A stretch of 57,578 bases of DNA from Fictibacillus phosphorivorans. GTDB taxonomy: Bacteria > Bacillota > Bacilli > Bacillales > Fictibacillaceae. Where the stretch lies: contig NZ_VDZU01000004.1 in the NCBI RefSeq assembly GCF_007673525.1, positions 1 to 57,578 of the forward strand, written 5' to 3'. This document shows, piece after piece, positions 1 to 8,432 of the stretch; within the stretch, counting starts at the first letter, position 1; each line of letters starts with the position of its first letter. The translations under genes and the position numbers were made by a program. The notes under the pieces were generated by a model. It was not told the DNA's origin, did no database searches, and worked only from the letters and a program-made list of their open reading frames with translations.

Positions 1-13
1 CGAGGGCTTATCC
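1..13 (+). rRNA. 3' end of 23S rRNA (partial)
   Basis: The window opens with CGAGGGCTTATCC, which resembles the last bases of Bacillus 23S rRNA (usually GGTCGAGGGCTTAACC or similar). A 5S gene follows about 160 bp later in the same direction, as expected in an rrn operon. Only a few bases are visible, so the call rests on that match and on context. Confidence 0.6.
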
Positions 14-176
14 TTAAAATGCATAACGTTTGGAAACGTCGTATCTAGTTTTGAGAGAACATAAAAAAATGATGAAAATCATTAAAAAATCTCTTGCAAA
101 ATGCTTTAAAATATAATAAAATTTATCTTGTCCCAACAGGATAAATGATTTTGAGAGTGTTACATACGTAACTAGG

Positions 177-292
<116 letters not shown>

Positions 293-338
293 TATAATCT
301 CAAAATTCCAACTTAGTTGTGGATTTTCATTACATTAT

Positions 339-413
339 TCCACAGTAGCTCAGTGGTAGAGCTATCGGCTGTTAACCGATCGGTCGCAGGTTCGAGTCCT
401 GCCTGTGGAGCCA
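339..413 (+). tRNA. tRNA-Asn (GTT)
   Basis: Full cloverleaf with acceptor TCCACAG/CTGTGGA, anticodon GTT in CTGTTAA, a normal T-loop TTCGAGT and an encoded CCA. It is the first tRNA after 5S rRNA. A near-identical copy lies at 57346-57420 and differs by a compensating base pair in the T-stem. Confidence 0.97.
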
Positions 414-422
414 TTTTTACTT

Positions 423-498
423 GCTTCCATAGCTCAGCAGGTAGAGTGCTTCCATGGTAAGGAAGAGGTCACCGGTTCGAGCCCGGTTGGAAGCTCCA
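423..498 (+). tRNA. tRNA-Thr (GGT)
   Basis: Acceptor GCTTCCA/TGGAAGC, D-loop AGCTCAGCAGGTAGAG, anticodon GGT in CATGGTAAG, T-loop TTCGAGC, encoded CCA. It lies 9 nt after tRNA-Asn in the rrn-linked cluster. Confidence 0.96.
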
Positions 499-522
499 TA
501 TCATACTTAAACAAACAGTTAT

Positions 523-597
523 GGCCCGTTGGTCAAGCGGTTAAGACACCGCCCTTTCACGGCGGTAACACGGGTTCGAATCCCGTACGGGTCACCA
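523..597 (+). tRNA. tRNA-Glu (TTC)
   Basis: Acceptor GGCCCGT/ACGGGTC, anticodon TTC in CTTTCAC, T-loop TTCGAAT, encoded CCA. The visible part of the gene at 57518 onward has the same sequence. Confidence 0.97.
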
Positions 598-615
598 TTT
601 CTTATAAATACTTTT

Positions 616-691
616 GGAGGATTAGCTCAGCTGGGAGAGCACCTGCCTTACAAGCAGGGGGTCGGCGGTTCGAACCCGTCATCCTCCACCA
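616..691 (+). tRNA. tRNA-Val (TAC)
   Basis: Acceptor GGAGGAT/ATCCTCC, AGCTCAGCTGGGAGAGC D-arm, anticodon TAC in CTTACAA, T-loop TTCGAAC, encoded CCA. Confidence 0.97.
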
Positions 692-703
692 TTTTTTTTG
701 CTT

Positions 704-779
<76 letters not shown>

Positions 780-849
780 TGTTTACTTTTTATGATAGTA
801 GACACAGAGCACGTAGAAGTGCTTGAAGAGTAACTCTCTTTTTTTATGT

Positions 850-934
850 GGAGGGGTAGCGAAGTGGCTAAACGCGGCGGACTGTAAATCCGCTCCCTCC
901 GGGTTCGGCGGTTCGAATCCGTCCCCCTCCACCA
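850..934 (+). tRNA. tRNA-Tyr (GTA)
   Basis: Class II tRNA of 85 nt with a long variable arm (around CTCCCTCCGGGTTCGGC). Acceptor GGAGGGG/CCCCTCC, anticodon GTA in CTGTAAA, T-loop TTCGAAT, encoded CCA. Confidence 0.96.
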
Positions 935-979
935 TCTTATGTTTAACGATTGAAAAGTTAGACGATACTAATAGAATAT

Positions 980-1053
980 GCGGGTGTAGTTTAGTGGTAA
1001 AACAAGAGCCTTCCAAGCTCTGGTCGTGAGTTCGATTCTCATCACCCGCTCCA
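980..1053 (+). tRNA. tRNA-Gly (TCC)
   Basis: Acceptor GCGGGTG/CACCCGC, D-arm AGTTTAGTGGTAAAAC, anticodon TCC in CTTCCAA, T-loop TTCGATT, encoded CCA, 74 nt. Confidence 0.96.
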
Positions 1054-1064
1054 TTTATTTCTTC

Positions 1065-1140
1065 GGGGCTTTAGCTCAGCTGGGAGAGCGCCTGCCTTGC
1101 ACGCAGGAGGTCAGCGGTTCGATCCCGCTAAGCTCCACCA
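1065..1140 (+). tRNA. tRNA-Ala (TGC)
   Basis: Acceptor GGGGCTT/AAGCTCC with one G-T pair, AGCTCAGCTGGGAGAGC D-arm, anticodon TGC in CTTGCAC, T-loop TTCGATC, encoded CCA. It is the last tRNA of the cluster and is followed by a terminator hairpin. Confidence 0.97.
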
Positions 1141-1156
1141 TATACATAATCATTTC

Positions 1157-1184
1157 ACTTCAGGCGATGCCTGAAGTTTTTTTA
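1157..1184 (+). terminator. Rho-independent terminator of the rrn-tRNA operon
   Basis: Perfect 9-bp stem ACTTCAGGC/GCCTGAAGT with a GAT loop, followed by a run of seven T. It lies 17 nt after the CCA end of tRNA-Ala. Confidence 0.9.
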
Positions 1185-1322
1185 TTGTTTAGGAAAAACT
1201 TTAAAATATATTTCACGTTTGATAGTAATCTTAACTTTTCGCTGCTAGTAAATAGTGTGATCACGTTTCGTATACTTGAGTCAGTTTTGGAGTAGGGTGA
1301 AGGGTATGTGGCTCATAAGTAT

Positions 1323-1463
1323 TGTCGAACTATGACGACTCGCCGATATAGGAGCAAAACTCGCCGAATTATAGCCGAAAATCGCCGTATTATCTGCGTA
1401 ATATCTAGAATTATTGCTGATATTTCTAGAATTAGCTCCACAAATACCCCGAATGGTATTTGT
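1323..1463. repeat. Degenerate 21-bp repeat array (copy 1)
   Basis: Successive 21-base units start at 1338, 1359, 1380, 1401, 1422 and, more weakly, 1443. Each begins ACTCGCCGA, AATCGCCGT, ATATCTAGA or ATTTCTAGA, and the first two end in GCAAA or GCCGAA. A leader TGTCGA at 1323 sits exactly 15 bases before the first ACTCG. A second array at 46474-46593 has the same period, the same ACTCG start and the same TGTCGA offset. Both frames are open over the array only because the period is a multiple of three. Outside the array and the two hairpins, I see nothing recognisable in the 620-bp gap between tRNA-Ala and arginase. Confidence 0.7.
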
Positions 1464-1563
1464 TTTAGCGGTCTATTTTTCAACTCATGAAACAGCACCT
1501 TCTAAAGAATCCCCATTTCAGTACTGACAAGTTAAACAGAATTCTGCTCATTAAGAAAAACGG

Positions 1564-1596
1564 AAAGAAGATGGCTCGAAGCCATCTTCTTTTTAT
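1564..1596 (+). terminator. Terminator-like hairpin
   Basis: Long stem AAGAAGATGGC/GCCATCTTCTT with a short TCGAA-type loop, followed by a T-rich tail. No gene obviously ends here, so it may terminate transcription from the repeat array region or be a backup for the rrn operon. Confidence 0.7.
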
Positions 1597-1762
1597 CCTT
1601 TTTTAACCTAAACCTTATAAATATGTAACAGATGTCCGAAAGCGCTTTCTTTTTGGTATATCTATGCAACATTTTGTCCAGTTGAACCATGAAATCCCTT
1701 ACAGCTACAATAGAGATAGATTTTCAAGTTTTTTTGTGTTTTTCATAAGGGAGGAAGAAGAA

Positions 1763-2662
1763 ATGTTGAAAGATATTACAGTAATCGGTGTACCGATGGA
1801 TTTAGGACAAATGCGCCGCGGTGTGGATATGGGGCCGAGTGCGATTCGATATGCAGGTGTTGTTGAACGCCTTGAGAACCTGGATTATCGTGTAGAAGAT
1901 TTTGGTGATATAGATATTGCTCGTCCAGAAAAACAAAGTATTGAAAACGAAGGTAATCTAAAAAACTTAAGAGGTGTCATTGAAGCGAGTGAAAAGCTTT
2001 CACAAACGGTATCAACTGTAATCTCGAATAAGAAGTTTCCACTTGTATTAGGCGGCGACCATAGTATCGCCATAGGTACATTGGCTGGGGTTTCTAAGCA
2101 CTATGAGAATCTAGGTGTCATTTGGTATGATGCGCATGGAGACCTGAATACTGCGGATACATCTCCGAGCGGAAACATTCATGGAATGCCTCTTGCTGTA
2201 AGTATTGGTATTGGTCATGAAAGGCTTACTAACATAAGCGACTACACACCAAAGGTCAAACCTGAAAATATTGTGATTATTGGAGCACGTTCATTAGATG
2301 AAGGAGAACGTGAGCTGATTAAAGAAAAAGGGATTAAAGTTTATACGATGCATGAAGTGGATCGTCTGGGCATGGCGAAAGTTATGGAAGAGACGATTGA
2401 ATACTTAGCACATACAGATGGTGTTCACTTAAGTCTTGATCTAGATGGTCTTGATCCACATGATGCACCTGGTGTTGGAACTCCGGTACTTGGAGGAATC
2501 AGCTATAGAGAGAGTCACTTAGCGATGGAAATGCTTGCTGAAGCGGAAATTATCACTTCAGCGGAATTTGTAGAAGTTAATCCTATTTTAGATGAAAAGA
2601 ACAAAACAGCAACGGTTGCTGTAGCTTTAATGGGTTCTTTATTTGGAGAGAAACTACTATAA
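1763..2662 (+). CDS. rocF: Arginase
   Basis: Hydrolyses L-arginine to ornithine and urea, the first step of arginine breakdown. The 299-residue protein has the complete binuclear manganese site of the arginase family: GGDHS, then DAHGD (near 120-125), then DLDGLDP (near 225-232). The chosen ATG gives the expected N-terminus MLKDITVIGVPMDLGQ and has a strong ribosome binding site (AAGGGAGGAAG) a few bases upstream; the frame is open further upstream but has no such signal. The gene stands alone and ends in a shared terminator. Length and motifs are normal for the family. Confidence 0.96.
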   Translation: MLKDITVIGVPMDLGQMRRGVDMGPSAIRYAGVVERLENLDYRVEDFGDIDIARPEKQSIENEGNLKNLRGVIEASEKLSQTVSTVISNKKFPLVLGGDHSIAIGTLAGVSKHYENLGVIWYDAHGDLNTADTSPSGNIHGMPLAVSIGIGHERLTNISDYTPKVKPENIVIIGARSLDEGERELIKEKGIKVYTMHEVDRLGMAKVMEETIEYLAHTDGVHLSLDLDGLDPHDAPGVGTPVLGGISYRESHLAMEMLAEAEIITSAEFVEVNPILDEKNKTATVAVALMGSLFGEKLL

Positions 2663-2680
2663 TAGACGAAGACAAAATAA

Positions 2681-2717
2681 AAACAGTTGCCTCTTTATAG
2701 ATGCAACTGTTCTTTTT
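2681..2717. terminator. Bidirectional terminator between rocF and the spo0E-like gene
   Basis: Stem AACAGTTGC/GCAACTGTT with an A-rich side upstream and TTCTTTTT downstream, so it can work in both directions for two convergent genes. It overlaps the last codons of the minus-strand gene. Confidence 0.8.
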
Positions 2718-2865
2718 CATTTATGCGTTGATATTGGTTAAGCAGGTGATCGATCTCTTGTGAGAGTTCAACTACTTCTTGTGCGATTAGTGGAAGATGT
2801 TTTGAGAGTTCATTCATTTGCTGTCTGGAGTGTTCGATCTGTTCGATTAATAAATCTCTATGCAT
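2695..2865 (-). CDS. Spo0E-like aspartyl-phosphatase (small)
   Basis: A 56-residue helical protein with the Spo0E-family signature SQEIDHLL (residues 35-42) after a helix LLIEQIEHSRQQM. Members of this family dephosphorylate Spo0A-P or act on other response regulators and so hold back sporulation. The start was set at the ATG giving MHRDLLIEQ because AAAGGGG lies just upstream; the frame extends ten residues further without a better signal. It is transcribed opposite to its neighbours rocF and sigW and ends in the shared terminator. Its exact target cannot be told from sequence. Confidence 0.8.
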   Translation of the reverse strand: MHRDLLIEQIEHSRQQMNELSKHLPLIAQEVVELSQEIDHLLNQYQRINEKEQLHL

Positions 2866-3013
2866 ACAAACTACCCCTTTCTGCCTCAGCATAATATTTT
2901 ATATGATTAATATTCCCAGGTCTGATTTATTTAAAACGCATTATTTAGAAAAAAATACCTTTTTATTTCGTCAAATTCTGCAACATGATAAAATAAAAAA
3001 ATATGAAAAGATT

Positions 3014-3039
3014 TGAAACTTATGAAATGCTGGTACGTA
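3014..3039 (+). promoter_or_regulatory. ECF (SigW-type) promoter of sigW-rsiW
   Basis: TGAAAC at 3014-3019 and CGTA at 3036-3039 are separated by exactly 16 bases. This is the textbook SigW recognition sequence and lies 27 bp upstream of the sigW start, so sigW is very likely autoregulated. Confidence 0.93.
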
Positions 3040-3065
3040 AATAAAATCCGAGTGGTGATAAGATA

Positions 3066-3641
3066 ATGGACGCCTTAATAGCGAATATGGTGACCCAAGT
3101 TAAAAAAGGGGACCAAGAAGCGTTTGAAGGCATTGTGGACCTGTTTAAAGATAAAATATACCGGCATTGTTTCCGGATGGTCGGCAATGGACATGAAGCA
3201 GAAGATTTAGCACAAGAAACTTTTTTAAGAGCTTACCGTAATATAAGTAAGTACAACAGTGAATACAAATTTTCAACCTGGATTTTTCGTATCGCTACAA
3301 ATCTTTGTATCGATAGGTTAAGGAAGAAAAAGCCAGATTATTATCTAGATGCAGAAGTACCAGGAACAGATGGTGCTACGATGTATAGCCAGCTTTCTAG
3401 TGAAGAACCTTTACCTGAAGAAGTGGTTACAGAGAATGAAGAGTGGAATGAACTTCAGGCAGAAATCATGAAGCTTCCTGAAAAATACAGGACCGCTATT
3501 CTTTTAAAATACGTTGAAGATCTCTCGTTAGAAGAGATCAGCAAGATTATGGACATACCTGTTCCAACCGTAAAAACTCGTATACATCGAGGTCGGGAAG
3601 CGTTGAAGAAAGTATTTCAAATGGTCGTAAAAACGAGGTGA
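3066..3641 (+). CDS. sigW: ECF RNA polymerase sigma factor SigW
   Basis: 191-residue sigma-70 family ECF factor. Region 2 is seen in DKIYRHCFRMVGNGHEAEDLAQETFLRAYRNI-type sequence (residues 28-62) and in FSTWIFRIATNLCIDRLRKK. Region 4 is at the C-terminus (LPEKYRTAILLKYVEDLSLEEISKIMDIPVPTVKTRIHRGR). SigW controls the response to envelope stress and antimicrobial peptides in Bacillus. The start ATG follows GAGTGGTGATAAGATA. The gene is preceded by its own SigW-type promoter and followed at once by rsiW, the same arrangement as in B. subtilis. Confidence 0.96.
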   Translation: MDALIANMVTQVKKGDQEAFEGIVDLFKDKIYRHCFRMVGNGHEAEDLAQETFLRAYRNISKYNSEYKFSTWIFRIATNLCIDRLRKKKPDYYLDAEVPGTDGATMYSQLSSEEPLPEEVVTENEEWNELQAEIMKLPEKYRTAILLKYVEDLSLEEISKIMDIPVPTVKTRIHRGREALKKVFQMVVKTR

Positions 3642-3646
3642 TAATA

Positions 3647-4321
3647 ATGCATTGTGAAGCTTCCGTATATGATGAATTAATGAATAAAGTACTTGATGGT
3701 GATGCAACAAAAGAAGAAGAACAAAACTTTCACAATCATCTAAAAGATTGTGAGACGTGTAGAGAAGAGTTTGAGCTGCTGACGGTTACACTGAAGGAAT
3801 TGCAGTTGCAATCCCATATTAAGGCACCAGAGGGCTTTACAGAGGCTGTAATGGCTAAATTGCCTAAAGAGAAGCAACAAGTAAAGTGGATGCGCTGGAT
3901 GAAGAGCCATCCTGCTCTAACGGCTGCAGCGATCTTTATGTTCTTTATGGCAGCATCTGTGTTCACGAGCTATAATCAACAAGACCTCGCCGTTGTAAAA
4001 GGCGAAGGAAATCTGCAGATCAAAAAGAATGAACGTGTAGTTGTCGTTCCAGCTGGGGAAACAATTAAAGGCGATTTAGTTGTAGAGAATGCAGATGTCC
4101 GAATAGAAGGCAAGGTCGAAGGTGACGTAACGGTCATAAAAGGCGATCAATATCTTGCTTCGGCTGGGGAAGTAACTGGCCACAGTCAGGAAATTGGTCA
4201 AGTGGTCGAATGGGTATGGTATAAGTTGAAATCTTTAGTTAGTACGAATGATGAAGCAATGAATGACACTCATCAGGAAAGCCGTTCTCACACGGCTTTT
4301 TTTCTTGTTCAAATTTACTAA
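3647..4321 (+). CDS. rsiW: Anti-sigma-W factor RsiW
   Basis: Single-pass membrane anti-sigma factor that holds SigW until it is cleaved by site-1 and site-2 proteases. The cytoplasmic N-terminus carries the zinc anti-sigma motif H-x3-C-x2-C (HLKDCETC, near residue 31). A transmembrane segment follows around residues 90-107 (ALTAAAIFMFFMAASVF). The ATG at 3647 is preferred over an in-frame GTG at 3638 because GAGGTGAT lies at the right distance. The last 15 codons run through a terminator hairpin (4276-4306), so the C-terminus may be recently extended; the B. subtilis protein is somewhat shorter from memory. Confidence 0.93.
   Translation: MHCEASVYDELMNKVLDGDATKEEEQNFHNHLKDCETCREEFELLTVTLKELQLQSHIKAPEGFTEAVMAKLPKEKQQVKWMRWMKSHPALTAAAIFMFFMAASVFTSYNQQDLAVVKGEGNLQIKKNERVVVVPAGETIKGDLVVENADVRIEGKVEGDVTVIKGDQYLASAGEVTGHSQEIGQVVEWVWYKLKSLVSTNDEAMNDTHQESRSHTAFFLVQIY
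4276..4306 (+). terminator. Terminator overlapping the end of rsiW
   Basis: Stem AAAGCCG/CGGCTTT followed by TTTTTTTCTTG. It lies inside the rsiW reading frame, before its stop codon at 4319-4321. Confidence 0.8.
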
Positions 4322-4373
4322 ATAAAAAAAATCATCCAACCATCATGAGTAAAACATGTGAAAGTCATGCCAA

Positions 4374-4402
4374 GTTTTCTTTACATTGAGGTATGCTATA
4401 AT
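4374..4402 (+). promoter_or_regulatory. Probable SigA promoter of cdaA-cdaR-glmM
   Basis: An extended -10 element TGCTATAAT ends at 4402; the -35 region (GTTTTC, 17 bp upstream) is poor. It is the best promoter-like element in the 197-bp gap before cdaA. Confidence 0.45.
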
Positions 4403-4518
4403 AAGTAGGTTAAAAAATTATTTTAAGTTTTAAAGGAATACTACTTTTCGAAACACTATCATCTAAAGAACCACTAAATACTTCAACTTGGAAGACAAAC
4501 TGGGTTGGGAGGGAATTT

Positions 4519-5352
4519 ATGTTACCAATCGCTGATTTTAATATATTTAATTACATTACTCAGATCATAGATATCTTGTTAGTAACCTATGTGATCTATA
4601 AGCTTATCATGCTGATTCGCGGTACGAAAGCTGTTCAATTGCTAAAAGGGATAACCGTGATTATCGTTGTTTGGTTTCTAAGTAGTTCGTTTGATCTCAG
4701 AACGATGTCATGGCTGATGGACAAAGTGATTACATACGGTCTTCTTGCCATCATCATTATTTTTCAGCCAGAGTTAAGACGAGCTCTAGAGCAGCTTGGA
4801 CGTGGAAAGTTCTTTTCTCGTACAGGACTGCCTGAAGAAGAAGAGATGGAAAAAGCCATTGCCGCGATCTGTAAGTCGACGAACTATATGTCTAAGCGAC
4901 GAATAGGAGCAATCATGTCGATCGAACGAGAAACGGGATTGAGTGAATACGTGGAAACCGGCATACCAATCAAAGCGCATCTATCTTCCGAATTGTTGAC
5001 AAATATTTTTGTGCCGAACACGCCTTTACATGATGGGGCAGTCATCATTAAGCAAAGTCAGATCTATGCAGCTGGTTGCTATTTACCATTGACGGAAAGT
5101 CCGTTTGTCTCAAAGGAGCTTGGAACAAGACATAGAGCTGCACTAGGGATCAGTGAAGTAACAGATGCCATAACGGTTATCGTTTCTGAGGAAACAGGTA
5201 CGATTTCACTTACGAAGAACGGAGAGATCTATCGTAACCTGGACGAAGAGTCTTTAAGAAATTTGTTAAACGCAGAATTGATTATTGCCAACAAGTCCAC
5301 TTCCTCAACTCGCTGGAATTGGAGGGGAAAGAAAAATGGACAAACTCCTTAG
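4519..5352 (+). CDS. cdaA: Diadenylate cyclase CdaA
   Basis: Makes cyclic di-AMP from two ATP. This messenger controls potassium and osmolyte uptake and cell-wall homeostasis. The 277-residue protein has three N-terminal transmembrane helices (about residues 10-80) and a DAC domain with the DGA (172-174) and GTRHR (202-206) active-site motifs. GGGAGGG lies upstream of the ATG. Its end overlaps the start of cdaR by 17 bp, and glmM follows, the conserved cdaA-cdaR-glmM operon in which CdaR and GlmM modulate the cyclase. Older name: ybbP. Confidence 0.97.
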   Translation: MLPIADFNIFNYITQIIDILLVTYVIYKLIMLIRGTKAVQLLKGITVIIVVWFLSSSFDLRTMSWLMDKVITYGLLAIIIIFQPELRRALEQLGRGKFFSRTGLPEEEEMEKAIAAICKSTNYMSKRRIGAIMSIERETGLSEYVETGIPIKAHLSSELLTNIFVPNTPLHDGAVIIKQSQIYAAGCYLPLTESPFVSKELGTRHRAALGISEVTDAITVIVSEETGTISLTKNGEIYRNLDEESLRNLLNAELIIANKSTSSTRWNWRGKKNGQTP

Positions 5353-6649
5353 TAGTTCATGGTTTGTAAAAATTATTGCTTTCCTCCTAGCCCTCATGAT
5401 GTATACGATTGTAACGATGGAGACGCAGGAAGAAGCAGCGAACAATTCAATATTCTCTAAAATGTATACCGAAAGTGAGACGATCGAGAACGTACAGATC
5501 AAACCTTATTTTGATGACAATCAATATGTACTTACCGATATGCCATCATCGGTTGACCTAACATTAACTGGATCCAGCCGTTTGATTACAAAAGCGACAA
5601 AAGTAGATAAAGAATTCGAAGTCTATATTGACCTCACGAATATGAAACCTGGAAACAAACGGGTAAAAGTTCAAGTTCAAGGTCTGCCTGAGGGTGTAAA
5701 GGCTAAGATAAATCCAGATTACGTAGATGTTATTCTGCATAAAAAAGTAACAAAAGAAATGAACGTGAACGTGGATTTGAAGAACAAAAGAAAAATGCCT
5801 GAAGGATATACAGTAGGTGAAGTTGAGTTCTCACCGAGAACGGTTGATGTGACAGGTGCCGAAGGGATGATTGATCAGATCTCATTCATCACAGGGTTTG
5901 TTGATGTAACGGATGCAGATGAAGGAATTCAAACAAAAGTTCCACTGCGTGCATACAATCAACAAGGAGATTTAATCGATGTTCAGATCAACCCAGGAGT
6001 AGCTGAAGTAACCGTGCCGATCAAGAAGCCAAAGAAAACGGTACCGATCTCTATCGAAACGAAAGGGAAATTAGATGAGGGACTTTCTCTTCAATCGATC
6101 ACATCGAATCCGAGCGAGATCACATTAACGGGTACAACAACTTCTCTAGAAAAGATTGATTCTTTTAATGAGATAACGATAGATTTAAGTGAGATCAAAA
6201 AAGATACGACACTTACTGTTGATGTTCCTGTACCAGATGGGATCGACGACGTTTCTCTAAAAGAAGTAACGGTAGATGTTAACGTTGAAGAAACGGGTAC
6301 TGAGACGGAAACAGAAGCAGATGCCGAAACGGAAGCAGAACCAGAAGTCGATCAAGAGTCGACAAAAACGTTTAGTGATGTTCCATTAACACTGCTTGGA
6401 AGTGACGCTGACAAACAAGCAACATTTTTAGATCCAGCAGATGGAGTTGTCGATGTAACGGTAAGAGGAAAAAAGAGTGTGCTTAACTCTCTTAAAAAGT
6501 CTGATCTGCAAGGAATCGTAGATGTGAGTTCACTCGATCAAGGCACACATAAAGTAAAGATAGATTGGAAAAATCCAGGGGATGTTGAACTGACAGGTAC
6601 AGTTCAGGAAGCCAGTGTGGAAATTCAAACAGAGACTAGCAGTCAATAG
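5336..6649 (+). CDS. cdaR: CdaA regulatory protein CdaR (YbbR-domain)
   Basis: Membrane-anchored extracytoplasmic protein that regulates CdaA. The start at ATG 5336 is fixed by GGAGGGGAAAG just upstream and gives MDKLLSSSWFVKIIAFLLALMMYTIV, a cytoplasmic stub plus one membrane anchor. Four YbbR-type beta-rich repeats follow (roughly residues 55-140, 145-235, 240-320 and 345-430). The third and fourth are separated by an acidic, low-complexity E/T/A linker (about residues 320-345). The gene overlaps cdaA and ends 18 bp before glmM. Confidence 0.94.
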   Translation: MDKLLSSSWFVKIIAFLLALMMYTIVTMETQEEAANNSIFSKMYTESETIENVQIKPYFDDNQYVLTDMPSSVDLTLTGSSRLITKATKVDKEFEVYIDLTNMKPGNKRVKVQVQGLPEGVKAKINPDYVDVILHKKVTKEMNVNVDLKNKRKMPEGYTVGEVEFSPRTVDVTGAEGMIDQISFITGFVDVTDADEGIQTKVPLRAYNQQGDLIDVQINPGVAEVTVPIKKPKKTVPISIETKGKLDEGLSLQSITSNPSEITLTGTTTSLEKIDSFNEITIDLSEIKKDTTLTVDVPVPDGIDDVSLKEVTVDVNVEETGTETETEADAETEAEPEVDQESTKTFSDVPLTLLGSDADKQATFLDPADGVVDVTVRGKKSVLNSLKKSDLQGIVDVSSLDQGTHKVKIDWKNPGDVELTGTVQEASVEIQTETSSQ

Positions 6650-6667
6650 TTGAAGGAGAGAGCAATA

Positions 6668-8008
6668 ATGGGAAAATATTTTGGTACCGACGGAGTTAGA
6701 GGAGTTGCAAATACAGAACTTACGCCTGAACTAGCATTTAAATTAGGGCGCTTTGGAGGATATGTTCTTACAAAAAATACAGAAAGACCTAAAATCTTAA
6801 TCGGGCGTGACACACGTATTTCGGGGCAGATGCTAGAGGGTGCTCTTGTAGCGGGACTTCTATCCATCGGTGCGGAAGTAATGCGTTTAGGCGTAATCTC
6901 GACTCCTGGAGTTGCTTTCTTAACAAAAGCTTTAGGCGCACAAGCGGGTGTAATGATCTCAGCGTCACATAACCCTGTAGCGGATAACGGCATCAAATTC
7001 TTTGGAGCAGACGGTTTTAAACTGTTAGATGAGCAAGAAAATGAGATTGAAGCCCTTTTAGATAATGAAACGGATGAACTTCCACGTCCTGTAGGCGGCG
7101 ACTTAGGTTCAGTCAGCGATTATTTTGAAGGCGGACAAAAGTATATGCATTATCTGAAACAAACGATTCCTGGAGATTTTTCTGGTCTTCATATCGCTTT
7201 AGACTGTGCGCACGGAGCGACATCGTCACATGCACCGCATCTGTTTGCTGATCTTGAAGCAGATATCTCAACGATGGGTACAAGTCCGAACGGCTTAAAC
7301 ATCAATGAAGGTGTAGGAAGTACACATCCTGAAAAGCTTGCTGAACTTGTAAAGGAAAAAGGCTGCGACATGGGACTTGCATTTGACGGAGATGGAGACC
7401 GTTTGATCGCGATCGATGAAAAAGGAAACATTGTCGATGGAGACCAAATCATGTTCATCTGTGCGAAGCACCTGAAAGAGCAAGGGCGTTTGAAGCAAGA
7501 TACAGTCGTTTCAACCGTAATGAGTAACTTAGGCTTCTATAAAGCTGTAGAAGCAAACGAGATGAAATCGGCGCAAACGGCAGTAGGTGACCGTTACGTA
7601 ATGGAAGAGATGCGCAAGAACGACTTTAATCTAGGTGGAGAACAGTCTGGTCATATCATCTTCTTAGATTACACAACGACTGGAGACGGACTTCTATCTG
7701 GCATTCAGCTTGCTTCAATCTTAAAAGCAACTGGAAAGCCATTATCAGAGCTTGCAGGTGAGATGACAAAATTCCCGCAGCTTCTTATCAATGTGAAGGT
7801 TGCGGATAAGTCTAAATTAAACGGCAACGATGCGATCAAAGCTGCCATCGACAAAGTAGAAACAGAGCTTGAAGGAAACGGCCGAGTTCTCGTTCGTCCT
7901 TCTGGAACGGAGCCACTCGTGCGTGTAATGGTTGAAGCTCCAACAGAAGAACTTTGCCAAGAGCATGCGGATAAAATCGTAGAAGTAGTAAAGGCTGAGC
8001 TCGTATAA
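6668..8008 (+). CDS. glmM: Phosphoglucosamine mutase GlmM
   Basis: Converts glucosamine-6-phosphate to glucosamine-1-phosphate for UDP-GlcNAc and peptidoglycan synthesis. The 446-residue protein has the phosphoserine loop SASHNP (catalytic Ser100), the magnesium loop FDGDGDR (about residues 237-243), and the C-terminal phosphate-binding loop [14 protein letters not shown]. The ATG follows GAAGGAGAG. It is the third gene of the cdaA operon; GlmM is known to bind and inhibit CdaA. A terminator follows and glmS has its own promoter. Confidence 0.97.
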   Translation: MGKYFGTDGVRGVANTELTPELAFKLGRFGGYVLTKNTERPKILIGRDTRISGQMLEGALVAGLLSIGAEVMRLGVISTPGVAFLTKALGAQAGVMISASHNPVADNGIKFFGADGFKLLDEQENEIEALLDNETDELPRPVGGDLGSVSDYFEGGQKYMHYLKQTIPGDFSGLHIALDCAHGATSSHAPHLFADLEADISTMGTSPNGLNINEGVGSTHPEKLAELVKEKGCDMGLAFDGDGDRLIAIDEKGNIVDGDQIMFICAKHLKEQGRLKQDTVVSTVMSNLGFYKAVEANEMKSAQTAVGDRYVMEEMRKNDFNLGGEQSGHIIFLDYTTTGDGLLSGIQLASILKATGKPLSELAGEMTKFPQLLINVKVADKSKLNGNDAIKAAIDKVETELEGNGRVLVRPSGTEPLVRVMVEAPTEELCQEHADKIVEVVKAELV

Positions 8009-8052
8009 ATTAATAAGAAACCCTCCCTCATAAAATAAAAAAGGGCACGAAA

Positions 8053-8099
8053 CATATGCATATGCGGCTCACCGGAAGAGCTGTGTATGCATATTTTTA
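8053..8099 (+). terminator. Terminator after glmM
   Basis: Long imperfect hairpin, ATATGCATA and GCGGCTC pairing with GAGCTGT and TATGCATAT around an ACCGGAA loop, followed by TTTTTAT. Confidence 0.8.
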
Positions 8100-8151
8100 T
8101 AATATGGAACATTATGTTTCAAGTTTTTCTAAAATCGGGAAAGAATAATAA

Positions 8152-8180
8152 TTGACGGTTTTGAAAAACCCGTGTATGAT
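8152..8180 (+). promoter_or_regulatory. SigA promoter of glmS
   Basis: TTGACG (8152-8157) and TATGAT (8175-8180) with a 17-bp spacer. It lies about 55 bp before the glmS ribozyme cleavage site. Confidence 0.85.
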
Positions 8181-8235
8181 TATTTTTGTTTACTTCAAAT
8201 AAAAGGAAGGAGTTAACAGTTAATCATTCATCCAA

Positions 8236-8432
8236 AGCGCCTGAACTGCTGACCGGGAAAAAAGCAGTTGACGAGGAAGAGGTTCATCGATATTTCGGCG
8301 GATGCCTCTCGGAACATCACTTCCGTAAGCTTTTGTTTAAACCAGGTAAGGTGACTTCCTGTACAAAGACGAAAGCAAGTGAAAAAAATAAAAATAGAGA
8401 ACATAGGTGGGGTTGTGAGCCCCGCTCACGGC
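8236..8432 (+). ncRNA. glmS self-cleaving ribozyme riboswitch
   Basis: The leader contains the conserved glmS ribozyme core: AGCGCCTGAACTG after the cleavage site (between A8236 and G8237), then GACGAGGAAGAGGTTCATCG, then ATTTCGGCGGATGCCTCT. Downstream structured sequence runs to about 8432. In this family, glucosamine-6-phosphate acts as a cofactor for self-cleavage and lowers glmS mRNA. A further hairpin (AAAGCC...GGCTTT, about 8442-8471) lies between the ribozyme and the ribosome binding site. The 3' boundary is approximate. Confidence 0.93.

Noticed and set aside
1338..1463. Possible CRISPR array
   Set aside because: Units are 21 bases, degenerate, and follow each other without spacers; no cas genes nearby. 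The same holds for 46489-46593.
1308..1498. Open frames with a seven-residue repeat (IIxxxxR-like) over the first array
   Set aside because: They are open on both strands because the repeat period (21 bases) is a multiple of three; no binding site and no sign of codon selection.
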